Positions 47,301 to 57,624 of a DNA stretch of 64,000 bases are shown here, one piece after another. The position numbers and the translations under genes were made by a program. Position 1 is the first letter of the stretch. The number at the start of each line of letters is the position of its first letter. Source of the stretch: Adenophora triphylla var. japonica (taxonomy: Eukaryota; Streptophyta; Magnoliopsida; Asterales; Campanulaceae); contig JAFEMH010000079.1 in the NCBI GenBank assembly GCA_022495995.1, positions 930,001 through 994,000 on the forward strand. Direction: 5' to 3'. The notes below the pieces were generated by a model, which did not search any database, was not told the origin of the DNA, and saw nothing but the letters and a program-made list of their open reading frames with translations.

Positions 47301-50221
47301 GAAATTCAAACAAAAGAATCAAAAAAATTGTACCACAAGGATTATGCATGTGGTGTGGGTAACTAATGTAACAACGATACTGTCCAAAATGTGACAACCA
47401 TTATTAAGACCATGATGTTAACATTGCAAAAGCTAAAAAATATGGAGCAGTTATTAGGATAAATGTTGGTAGAAAGCATAAATCAATCCGCTGTACAAGA
47501 ATGGGAACACATACCCAAGCCTGTAAAAGTCGTGCCCGAGTACGTGCAGCAACTGCTGCAGCTACCATTCTAGCAGCACGAATCTTCTCAAGCCCAATGT
47601 TTTCAGCAAGCCCAGTAATGAATTCTCGGGCATCTTCACCATCAATCTGAACAAATGTAGATTGACTTGCCATGCTGCTCAAAAGTATCAAATCAAGCAG
47701 AAGCTACATGATCAAAAAATAACCACAGCTGATAATAATCAAATAAAACTACTAAGAATGTCAAAGTGAATAAGATGAAAACAAAAATACCTGATACAAA
47801 TTTTTAGAACAAAGTCAATTGAAGCACGATAAAATGAATCACGCGAATTGGTGGCATCAAAGAACACCCTTGCTCCAGATTCCCTGCATACTCGGCGCAG
47901 CTATTCACCAAAATTGTCAAAAGGTCAGTGAATGGACAAAGTATAAACCATCACAAAGTGTAAATACGGCCCCACAGACAAGATCAGGAAGCTCGATGTT
48001 CAAGATGCATCATGATGAATTTAAGAAATAACTAGGGAGGGATACAAACAAGATCAGGAAGCTCGATGTTCAAGATGCATCATGATGAATTTAAGAAATA
48101 ACTAGGGAGGGAAAACCATAAAGCGGGGGAATCAAAGCTTTGACAATATAGGGAGAATTAATATATATAAAGTTAAGAAATACTAACTAGAATTATATCT
48201 TCCAATGGTACGTCCTTTCCGCTCAGTTCGTAGTCCATGATTGCTGGAAATCAAGTTCATAAGCTGTAAATTGACGAAGAAAAGCATGACCAAAACAATA
48301 ATAGAAGCTTGAGTAATATTTGCTTTACCTACATGAAATAGTTCTATGATGAAAAAACCACAACATAGAATCCATGAAAGTAACAGCATAGATATACACA
48401 AGATTATGATGCACCATTTTGTCATGGTGAACCTTCGTCTAAGGCCGTAAGGTCGCACCTTGCACAGGAATCTATATGATTATGGTGCTCTATTTAGCTA
48501 AAGAAGTCCCTTGATTTATCTTGTGAATGCAGTCCTATCCACTGGCGTACTAGTGCGAATATTTTGAGAATTTAGGGGTTTTAAAGCACTTTATTAAAAA
48601 TTGCCCCTGTTTTTTGTAGAAAAAAATGCAATGATTTTTTTTGGCCCTTTTACTTGGCGCAAATATCCCCCCCCCCTTTCCGCCACTACTATACTCCTAT
48701 CTCATCTTCATTTCGGACGGAACTTCTGAGGAGAATAGTGAGGGTCATTAGCTGCAAAGGGTAGCTCTGCAGTCTTACAGCTCATATCAATTTTGGATAG
48801 AGAAAGAGAAATATATTAGAAGAGAGAAGATATTTACAGCTTGTACGCTAAAATTTCATTTAGCAATGAGGACAAAGGGATGCCAAAGAAGGATTACTGT
48901 CCATGCTTTCCATGGCATCAACTTTCTTCTTTACAAAATATTCCATTCATACACTTAGCATTGTACCGTAAGCGAAAACCAAGGGGGGATGGGAAAATGT
49001 CTTTGTGGACATAGACTCTAAGGCTGCCAACAAACTCACAGAAGGACCAAGAAATGAGAGAATCACCCCGTCAAGGGTCTCATGGAATGAAAGATATCAA
49101 TTCTTTTCAAGTGGAAAACATTTTCGCCTTCTATCTTTCACCAGATTCCACTTTGGCTCATTAGGTTAAAGAGTTTCACTTTTGCCCTAATATCTTTAAC
49201 TTGATTCCACTTCTGGACTTATGTCAAAATAAATTTGACAAATCTCATCTAAAAGTTAACTTCTGTCAATTATTCTTAGCGAATCTCATCCAAAAGTTAA
49301 CATGTGCACGTCACGTGACAAATTTCAATGGATATTAGAGACATTTATTTTTTTACACAGCTTGAGTTGCTTATTGCTTTATTTTACTTTAACTCAAGAT
49401 GTCCATTTTATATCCGTCAATTTGACATATCTCATACAAAAGTTAACTTCCGTCAATTATTCTTAACGAATCTCATCCAAAAGTTAACATGTGAGGTGCA
49501 CATGTTAACTTTTGGGAGAGATTTGTTGAAAAATAAAAATTACAAATTGTTGGGAAATTAACTTTTAAATGATATTTGTCAAAAATCTGACAAAAGTGTT
49601 GGGCCAAGTTAAAGATAATAGGGAAAAAGTGAAAATCGTAAACTTATTGGGCCAAAGTGGATTCTCGTGAAAGATAGAAGGGAAATAAGTGTTTTCCCCC
49701 AATCTATTATTAACATTCATAACCCTAATGAATCTCTCGTCTTTCCCTTTTATTAATCTATATCTTCCATATCCTTAATGAATCTCCCTTTTATTTTTAT
49801 GGTGGTGTAGATGTACTATATTAGGAGTACTACTATATTTTCTATCTCCATTAACATTCCCCTTTTCTCTCTCCACCATCACTTCACACTTATTTTCCAT
49901 TTTCTACTTTCTTATCTTCCCTCTATAATGTCAACACATATTTCACCTTCTATGGTTTGATAGTTGATGATAATTTGATTGACTTATGAAGATATTGTAC
50001 AACACTTACATACTCTTGGTGTGATTTACATTAGTTGTTTCCTTTTCCAACTACATAAATATAGAAAAGCAGGAGTACCCTCCTACTTTTTTAGTGTCCT
50101 ATGAGGGTTGACTCGGCAAGTCATGAAGCTGCAAACTTTTTAATATCCCACACGTACGAGGGCATTCTTTGCACACATATCTTAATGGCTTTCGATTCCT
50201 TGGGGATGTAATAATCAGGGT

Positions 50222-50286
<65 letters not shown>

Positions 50287-51120
50287 ATGTTGCTAATCAT
50301 TCATTTGTGAACCAATGCCCATTTTCACAATCCACTCTCAACTGCTCCGTCTACTTCTATATATTTCTTGCACGGAATGATTAGAGAGGGGTTCAAGCAC
50401 TCAAAATCGATGCATTGTGAACTATCAAAGCAAGTCTACACCCAACAACTGTTAAGGTGTACTCCCTCCGTCCCACCGAGCTTAGGAAAAATTGAAATGG
50501 CACGGGAATTAAGGAATATTATTATAGTATTAGGAGAGAGAATGAGTGGAAGAAGTGTTGTGAGTGTGAAAAATTAAATAGGAGAGAGAATGAGTGGGAT
50601 GAATAATTAGGAGAGAGAATGTTGTGAGTGTAAAAGTAAAGTAGGAGAGAGAATGAGTGGGGTAGAAAGAGTATAAAAATAATAAAAACTTTCCATTTTT
50701 GGAATTCTTAAGATCGGCGGGACGCCCAAAATGGAAAGTTTTCTTAAGATCGGTGGGACGGAGGGAGTAGTCTTTAGATGTTACTTTGTCGTTTATTACT
50801 GATTTAAAAGTAAAGTTACCATTTCAATTATGTTATCAATGTTACATTAATTTATGTCATGTTTGCACTTAGCGTTTGATTGATGGTCTTTAGGTAAGTT
50901 TTTAATTTCATGTACATCTTCATTACTGCTTTTGCACAACAGGTGTTTGATAAAGTGTTTCTTAGACTTACGTCAAAATAAATTTGACAAAACTCATCCA
51001 AAAGTTACTTCGTCAATTTTTCTTAAACAATCTCATCCAAAAGTTAACACGTGCCATTCACGTGACAAATTCAAAGGATATTCATAAGGGCTTCTGATTC
51101 TTTGATGGTGTAATAATCAG

Positions 51121-51167
<47 letters not shown>

Positions 51168-52677
51168 GCTACAACAATGTTGCGAACCATTCATTTGTGA
51201 ACCAATGCCCATTTCCACAATCCACTCTCAACTGCTCCGTCTACTTCTATATATTTCTTGCAGCGGGATAATTAGAGAGTAGTTCAAGCACTCTAAATTG
51301 ACGCATTGTGCACTATCAAAGAAGGTCTACACCCAACAATTGTTAAGGTGTAGTCTTCAGATGTAACTTTGTTGTTTACTACTGATTTTCTCCATTAGAT
51401 ATAATTCAAAAGGAAAGTTACTGTTTCAATAGTGTTATCAATGTTGCATTAAGTTATATTATAATTGCACTAAGTGCTTGATTAATGGCCTTTTAGGGAA
51501 GTTTTACATGTCACGTACATCTTCAATACTGCTTTTGCACAATAGATCTTTGATAAAGTGTTTCTTAGCAGAGTGCTCTTGTTTCTCTTTTCTTCCTTCC
51601 GTTTTTCTATATTCTTACACATATTTCTCTTCTAAACAAAATAACCTCCACAAGGATATATTCTTGTTTCTCATATTTTGTTGCACTACCATTCCAACTG
51701 TAACAGATTTTAGAACAATCTCTCATTAAGCAATTCATTAAATGACCATTCAAATTGTACTAGATTTTGGAACAAACTCCCTACGGAGTATTAAGCAATT
51801 CACAAATAGCAACAACTACTTGAATTAAAGTTTCTTCTAAAAATTGCCTAGCATTGAAAAAATTAGGTAAACCTGGAAAACGAGGAACAATACCTAGAAG
51901 TAGTCTGTTAGCCCTTCGCTGATACTCCTGCTTGTCAACCACCACAGATGGAGGAGTATGTGAAACCGGCCACCAAATGGGAAGCTTTGGCGGCAAAGAC
52001 TTCCGAGACCGATTCTTTGTCAATGTATCCGAAACACCCTCCAAAATCTCCTCATCAGACGACAATGGATTCAACGGAACCCTACTAACCTCTCTGTTCA
52101 TTTCCTCCCTATTGCCAACAGCCACTAACTTCCCACCTAGACTCCTATCCCTTCTCATAATCACACCACCACCGCCCTCCCTATGCCGGAACAATTCACT
52201 AAACCCTGACGCTAACTTCAAAAGAATCCTAAACGAGACTACTATTATCAAACCCAAAAGCGCCGAATTCCCAATGAAATGAAGCGTAGACTTCTCGCAC
52301 GAGATTACAACTCGCCGGTCGTTATCATAACTGATCAATGTTCTCAAGTCGTCGAACGCATCGGTACCGGAGTGGACGAACTGATTGAATTTGAACTGGG
52401 AAGTTGTTAGCAATTTTTTGAAAGAGAGAGGGGTATCGTTGGGTAAGTAGTGTTGGAGGTCAATGACTAGCTGAAATTTGTTGGAATCTGATTGTGGCGA
52501 GTTGGGATTGATGGAAATGGATTTTTCTGGGATGTGACGGTGGGGACGACGACGGAAGTGGCGGCGGAGGGCGGAGATGATTATCACTCGTGGGTGATTG
52601 TGGGAAGATCTAGGAGAGGTGAAGAAGGAATGGGTAGAAGAAGAAGAGCCGGAGAAAGAATTAAGAGATGAATTCAT
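40858..52677 (-). CDS. Conserved plant protein of unknown function, 7 exons, 463 aa
   Basis: Minus-strand exons: 52677-51894, 48243-48188, 47900-47791, 47674-47515, 44858-44766, 42412-42281, 40914-40858. All are GT-AG, phases agree, and the total is 1392 nt with one stop. The N-terminus is rich in Ser, His and Arg without acidic residues, like a plastid transit peptide; a hydrophobic segment at about 133-156 (LHFIGNSALLGLIIVVSF) is a likely membrane helix. The C-terminal half is helical and includes RDSFYRASIDFVL, QIDGEDAREFITGLAENIGL and EESRRSLAEALGL. I recall similar uncharacterised proteins in other plants but no function. Intron 1 is 3.65 kb and intron 6 1.37 kb, both full of MITEs. No lesion seen; a real host gene is likely. 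Confidence 0.85.
41069..41660. mobile_element. Mutator-type MITE, 592 bp, 9-bp target duplication
   Basis: Terminal inverted repeats of about 160 bp start GGGCAAATTGCATTTTAGTT and differ at only a few positions. Target duplication CCATAATAA at 41060-41068 and 41661-41669. The centre holds (TA)n at 41279-41328. It is inserted in an older Stowaway-like sequence (TACTCCCCCGCCC at 41049). Confidence 0.9.
41700..42070. mobile_element. Two adjoining Stowaway-type MITEs
   Basis: First at 41700-41926 (CTCCCTCCGTCCCATAACAA ... TTTTGGGACGAAGGGAT), second at 41929-42070 (CTCTCTTCATCCTAGAAAGA ... CCAACGGAGGGAG). They share the TA at 41927-41928. Both are in intron 6 of the minus-strand gene. Confidence 0.7.
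42764..44405. mobile_element. Harbinger/Tourist-like non-autonomous element
   Basis: Ends GTGTTCGTTTGGTAGCC at the left and GGGGCCGTTTGGTAGG (inverted) at the right, flanked by TAA at 42761-42763 and 44406-44408. Internal TTTGGTAGCATCCGG near 42878 and GCTTGGTAGGATCAGG near 43563 suggest nested relatives. No transposase. A lone Stowaway left end lies at 43633. Confidence 0.5.
47981..48114. repeat. 70-bp tandem duplication in an intron
   Basis: AGATCAGGAAGCTCGATGTT and the next 40 bases occur identically at 47981 and 48051. It lies in intron 2 of the minus-strand gene. Confidence 0.9.
49113..49697. mobile_element. Long inverted-repeat (MITE-like) element
   Basis: GGAAAACATTTTCGCCTTCT...CTATCTTTCAC at the left is inverted at 49697-49600 with about 85% identity by eye over 100 bp. 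The inner part has further inverted AAAAGTTAACTT blocks. No clear target duplication. Confidence 0.6.
50225..50283. repeat. (CT)n microsatellite
   Basis: An uninterrupted CT run of about 59 bp. The equivalent run in the second duplicate is at 51125-51165. Confidence 0.98.
50462..50767. mobile_element. Stowaway-type MITE, 306 bp
   Basis: CTCCCTCCGTCCCACCGA and the inverted TCGGTGGGACGGAGGGAG, TA at 50460-50461 and 50768-50769. The paralogous copy at 51350 lacks it and has a single TA. Confidence 0.95.
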
Positions 52678-52850
52678 TTGAATTTTGCAGTTCTCAGGCT
52701 TTCAACTGAAGGGATTTATAGTCGGAGTCGGAGTCGGAGCCGGAGGCCGCAGCTACCTGGTAGTTTTGTGCACTCCGCTCTCCTCTGTCATTATGTACTC
52801 TGCCCGATCCATTTAGCGGGTCAAACAAAAAAATTAGCTAATTTATTTAT

Positions 52851-53982
52851 GAGAATTGTTATTGATCCCACAAGCAATTGTTATTGATCCCACAAGCAAG
52901 TTTACTTAATTGTCCCGCATTATTATTTTCGAAGAAATATTATTAATTGAAATGACTCTAATCTAATATCCTTTAGTAAGATGTTGTACGCCCGCAATTA
53001 TTTTTTTTAAAAAAATGTTAAAAACTAAGAAATTGAAAAAAATTAAAATTTGATCTTTTTACTATCCCTCTTCAAACAGAACACCCAACCATCGCTACTA
53101 TCGTCTGCAATAATCGGCACCATCACCGTCCAACATCCACCACCACTGTCCAACATCAATACCGCCAATATTTGAGTTAACAAATCTAAAACAAATGCAA
53201 ATCCAGGCATAGAGAAACTTTTCATTAGCAAATCGAAAACCAAAATCAAAACAAATAATCAAAATCGAAATTATGGGTTAAGATCTGCGTTAATATCTTT
53301 CAAAATCCAAAATTGAAAACGAAAAAAGGAGAACTAGGAAAGAGAGAGAAAGGGACGAAGACATTGCCGACGACGATGGTGGGTAAAGGGAGAGGGATGG
53401 TGTCTGCGAACTTGGTTAGAGGATGGTGGGAGAGAGCAAGATGATGATGAAGGGTTTTGTAATTCATTCTTGTAAATACAACTGTCTCTTTGGTATCGCT
53501 CGATTGAATGTTTTTCTGTAAAAGGGAAGGTGGATGATGTTGAGCAATGAATGTATTGTAATGGGTTCATCTTAATCGAATTGGGTTTTCTTGATTTGGT
53601 TAGAAATGAAGAGGATGAAGATGAGAGAGAAGGGAGCTTGTTTACAAGAGCAGCCATGTATGTTTTTAGAGAGAGAAAGATTGAAACTTTGAACACAAAA
53701 ACACACACAGAAATAACACACGGTTAAATAAAGAGTCAGGGAAGAGAGAGGAGCAGGAGGTAGGCGGTAGGCGGTGGAGGAGGAGATGAGTGGGGCTGAA
53801 GGGAGGAGCATCATGGAGCGAAATGCCCGATGAAATTGAGAGAGAAATAGACAATGGGTAAATGATAAGTAAACTTAGTAATGGGTATAATAGTAATAAT
53901 GGGGGTGTAGTTTTAATTTTTATAAGTAAACTTAGTAATGCGAGGGTATTAAATAAATGTGCGGGGGTGAATAACAATTCTC
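52851..53982. mobile_element. Mutator-type element, 1132 bp, possible Pack-MULE
   Basis: Ends GAGAATTGTTATT and AATAACAATTCTC, with further subterminal similarity (AAGTTTACTTA). Target duplication TTTATTTAT at 52842-52850 and 53983-53991, 9 bp as expected for Mutator. The interior is non-repetitive and includes a gene-like minus-strand frame. It lies 0.17 kb upstream of the 463-aa gene start. Confidence 0.75.
53334..53654 (-). pseudogene. Gene-like fragment inside the Mutator-type element
   Basis: From ATG at about 53654 the frame reads MAALVNKLPSLSSSSSSFL and continues Ser/Lys/Arg-rich, like a plastid transit peptide, then YQRDSCIYKNELQNPSSSSC, about 106 residues in all. An upstream CT-rich leader resembles a plant 5' UTR. 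The source gene is not recognised. It may be a first exon captured from elsewhere, or chance. Confidence 0.35.
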
Positions 53983-54229
53983 TTTATTTATGTGAACATA
54001 TAAATTATCATGGTTTGATGAGGAATACCAAAAGTTGAATCCTCTTTACATAAATTCCATAGGTTTATGCATCACTAATACTAATTGATTGTTTATTTGC
54101 AATTTTGCATTGATTTCCTAAGTATCTCGCTTTATTAGTCTCACTTAATGGTGATCTTTTAAAAGTAACAAAATATGCACATTAAAAAGCTAACTATGTC
54201 AAAACATGAAGGGGTTAATAAAGACAAAG

Positions 54230-54505
54230 GTTAAAATGCAATCCCAGGTTGCACTCATTGCCCCCATCCAAGAATCTCTTGCTCATCTAACTATCATGTT
54301 GACTGAAATGACAAGTTTTTCCCCAAATTCAGGCTCCTAGTCAACTACCCAGCCCACATTCAACCTCCAACCTACTAAATCGCCAAATCTCCGTCTTCCT
54401 CCATTTGATGGCTCAAACCCCTTGGATTGGATATTCCAAGCCCAACAATTCTTCGGTTACTGCCAAGTGCATCCAGATCAGCATGATCTCATTTTATATG
54501 TGATG
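54230..54505 (+). pseudogene. Ty3/gypsy gag fragment
   Basis: The plus-strand frame gives SPNLRLPPFDGSNPLDWIFQ then AQQFFGYCQVHPDQHDLI, the N-terminal capsid pattern of plant gypsy elements (L-P.FDG..P..WI..AE.FF). A TAG lies just upstream (about 54338). It is cut off near 54500. The rest of the element is missing. Confidence 0.65.
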
Positions 54506-54951
54506 ATCCCGGACCAGCTAGACCGGGCCCAAGCTCGGTCTGGTCCAAAGACCCAGTATGACGTGGCGTTCCCTAGATCGCCAGAGTCAAGACTGCGGAC
54601 AGATAGACCCTCGAGGTCAAGACCGCGTTCCTCTCATCCTGTCCCAGTCAAGACCAGAAGGATCCGGATCGTCAGCCTGGTGACCGCGGGAGTTGTGACT
54701 GTCCCATCCGTGCCCGCGTCAAATATCTTTGACCGCGCCAAAGATGTTGACAGCGGTCTCATGTCGGACTCCCGGTTATCTCACCAGATTCCCGATCGAT
54801 ATCAACGCTTATTGAGCAAGTTTACATACTGGCTCTGATAGTACAGTATCCGGCTCACTCCCATCGCATTGAATGCGGCTCAGAGACAGACGCCTACTAT
54901 TGCCATTAATGCACAGCGCCAACTCTCCCAAATACACGGCTCCCGTCCCTT
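54506..54951. other. GC-richer spacer, no gene recognised
   Basis: Sequence composition changes at about 54500 (GATGATCCCGGACCAGC). A frame at 54422-54838 crosses it but only its first part is gag-like. Confidence 0.4.
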
Positions 54952-55737
54952 TCAGTGACATCCCCTCTGACAGTGAATCTTCCTTCCCTGACAGAGCCAA
55001 TCCGATGCGGACATGTGTATCTGGTCAAAGACTAAGATGCCCTTTAGGGCTGACCTCCTTGCCTTTCCTCTTCTTGCTACGATCAGGATTTGCCTCAACC
55101 GCATGACTCTTGCTGTGGGCAGTAACCTCCTCCTTAGAATCTTCCCCGAAGGCATCAATGATCCTCGTTGCCTTTGGGACGTGCCCGCTGCCATGCGATC
55201 TTCCTCCTCGCGGTCATCCTCCACCGTCTTCGAGCTCTGAGAGCCAAAGAGAGTGGTAGATGACCCCTTAGAGGGTTCCACCTCAGCTTCATCCTCTCCG
55301 CGTCCGTCCACCTCCATCTCCATCTCATCACCGTCATCACTACTCAGGTCCACCACGGGCACATCAGGGGCCTCGGTCTGTACCTCGGGAAAAACAATGT
55401 TCAAAGGCTCAACGTCTAGGGGATCACTCCTATCTTCTGTGGCCAGGCACTGGTACTTGTTCATTTGGTCAAGATCCATAAGGGCAACTCTCTCCCAATT
55501 AGTTATCATTCTTGGGTTGCGAATCGCTCTCCTCACCAGTTCAACGACGTTCAATGCCTGATCTCTCTCTCTGAGAAACCTGCACAAAACCCCCATCACA
55601 AAATTTCTTAATCTACTAGTATCCCCCAACACCAATATGTCACCGTTCAAAATCAATTTCTTCTTGGCCTCCCACAACCGGGGTGGGACAAAAGGCCCCC
55701 ATTGGTACTTCTCACAAAAATACTGGAAGGACTCCAT
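54952..55737 (-). CDS. Hypothetical protein, 261 aa, probably transposon-related
   Basis: The ATG at 55737 starts MESFQYFCEKYQWGPFVPPR, followed by a helical part (RLRNFVMGVLCRFLRERDQA, VELVRRAIRNPRMITNWERV), a highly acidic linker (SSDDGDEMEMEVDGRGEDEAEVE) and a basic Arg/Lys-rich C-terminus. No family recognised. A CT-rich leader and a splice donor (CCGTAAGTAAC near 55930) upstream suggest a spliced 5' UTR. It lies between retroelement fragments, so it may be an extra ORF of an element or a captured gene. Confidence 0.35.
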   Translation of the reverse strand: MESFQYFCEKYQWGPFVPPRLWEAKKKLILNGDILVLGDTSRLRNFVMGVLCRFLRERDQALNVVELVRRAIRNPRMITNWERVALMDLDQMNKYQCLATEDRSDPLDVEPLNIVFPEVQTEAPDVPVVDLSSDDGDEMEMEVDGRGEDEAEVEPSKGSSTTLFGSQSSKTVEDDREEEDRMAAGTSQRQRGSLMPSGKILRRRLLPTARVMRLRQILIVARRGKARRSALKGILVFDQIHMSASDWLCQGRKIHCQRGCH

Positions 55738-56280
55738 GACAGCCTAAGCCACCCAAAGGCCACCTTCCTATAGATACCACTTGACAGTTTACAAACAGCG
55801 AAGGTATCAGGAGTGGTTCCATCTCCTAGTTCTAATAGACGGACGGGACCAAACTGACGGGTGTCATCGTTATCCAGAAGAAAACAAGAGCAGAGATGAA
55901 GAAGAGATTAAAAAACACAAGTTACTTACGGATTGAAATGGGGAAGAAGGAAACGCAAAGTAAAGAGCGGCAGATTTTTCTCTCTCTAAGGCAATTTGAA
56001 AGCTTGAAGGTGAATACGGGTTAACCCGTATTAATTAGCCCACAAACCATTCCCCTCGAACCACGAACCGGCGCCAACGTTTGGAAATTAGAAATTTCGT
56101 CAGTTGGCATTTATGGCGCCTCTTGGATGGCTGACACGTACCCTCCGTACCTGTCACGCGCTGTCTCTTCACCTGCCAAGGGGCCCACCAGTTTAACCTG
56201 GAGGCAGAGCAATAAAGTTTCTACAAGCTTCTCCACATGCCTCTCACATGTGCCGATTTTGCACGGGAGGCAGAGCAAAA
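55738..56280. other. Upstream region of the 261-aa ORF
   Basis: It contains the probable leader exon and a palindrome GAATACGGGTTAACCCGTATT near 56010. GGAGGCAGAGCAA occurs twice (56200 and 56266). No other gene seen. Confidence 0.4.
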
Positions 56281-57619
56281 TGTTGGTGTTATGCCCTAGG
56301 CCTATGATTGATAGACTTATGTGTTGACATTATTTATTATTATATGAAATGTTTATCATTTAATTATTATATGTTTTGCATGTTTGTTTATAATAATCTC
56401 CGTCCCTAATTATTATGTGAATAATTAGTATAAATGTTAATGGATAATTATATGCATGGAGATGCACATTAAATTTATAGGTACTTGTTAGAGAACAAGT
56501 GACTGGACTTGATCCGCATGAGATTTATGTCATGATCAAATGTCATAATTAAATCTCATAAGATCACTTCATTTAATCCCTAGACCTAGATTATCATGAC
56601 CTTACATATGATGAAAGTCATGTTTGATTTTAGTCAAACGATATCTTAACACGATATTTATAAAGGCTAATTTTAGCATGATCGGATTCATGATGGGAAT
56701 GATGATAAGTCAAGATGGAATTTGTCCCTCGAAAGAGAGATGTTTTGCTTGGATCCCTCGATGAGTGATAATGATGAAAGTGTATGGCCATACCCAATGC
56801 GATTAGATTATCATTATACTCAAGATCAAGAAAGCATTGAACAAGTACAAGTTGACAAGGACCATGACTTGTGTTCAATATAACATCGTGAGACAAAGGG
56901 AGAAATGGAAGTGTACCATTGGAAACGTGAACTCTTACGTTATATTATTTGGGTAGATATAATGGCTTGCTAGAGACCGCTTATGTCTTATGAGGGTCGA
57001 TATGATCGAGCTCATTGCCAACATAATATAATCCTATTGGGTCACACACAATAAGAATGAATTTGATAAACCAAGGGAAGAATGATTGAGAAACTCTTTG
57101 TCAGTCTTGCTTGGTCGTGCGACAGAAACAGTCCATGGGACTCGTCTGGTCGTGCGACACAACAAGACCTTAGAGGCGGTTTGAAGACTGGTTTCCTAAT
57201 TTGATTAGGAAACATATTCCATACTAATGTAGTATAAATATGAAGGTCTGTCAACCCAAAAACCCTAGCCGAAATTCTGAAAAGAAAATCACAATATTTT
57301 CAATATTCTTCCAAGGTTTAAAGGATCTAGCAATCTTCAAGAAAAGTTCTTGGATTCATTCAAAGGTGTGGATACCGAAAGAGGGTCTTCGCTCATTCAT
57401 TGATCAAGGCTTAGAGTTCAAGCAATCTGAAGAACGAAGTTTGTGATTCAAAATCACATTGATTAATCATTCGATAGCTCAAGAACGGAAAGCGTTCAAG
57501 GTTGGTTTTAGCTATCTCATAGCATTCAAATTAATTGTATAGAACGGATCCTAGGCTCATTGGGTTTTATGTTAATTAGATGCTTAATTACGCTGCGCAT
57601 GGACCCGTAAAACCCAACA
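56281..57619 (+). repeat. Copia-type LTR, 1339 bp
   Basis: It starts TGTTGGTGTTATGCCCTAGG and ends CCCAACA, so TGTTGG and CCAACA form the terminal inverted repeat. TATAAATATGAAGG near 57230 is a plus-strand TATA box. The next bases, GTGGT, fit the beginning of a TGGTATCAGAGC initiator-Met primer site, cut after TGGT by the Tat-type LTR at 57625, so this is probably a 5' LTR. No 5-bp target duplication is visible. Confidence 0.7.
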
Positions 57620-57624
57620 GTGGT

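Larger units (their letters stand above)
49215..51571 (+). repeat. Local tandem duplication in intron 1 of the minus-strand gene
   Basis: 50200-50973 and 51108-51571 are diverged copies, both with (CT)n followed by ATTCATTTGTGAACCAATGC and AACTGCTCCGTCTACTTCTA. The segment 50974-51100 before the second copy matches 49215-49340. The first copy has gained the MITE at 50462-50767. Confidence 0.75.

Noticed and set aside
51478..51729. 83-codon plus-strand ORF
   Set aside because: It is in intron 1 of the opposite gene, within duplicated non-coding DNA.
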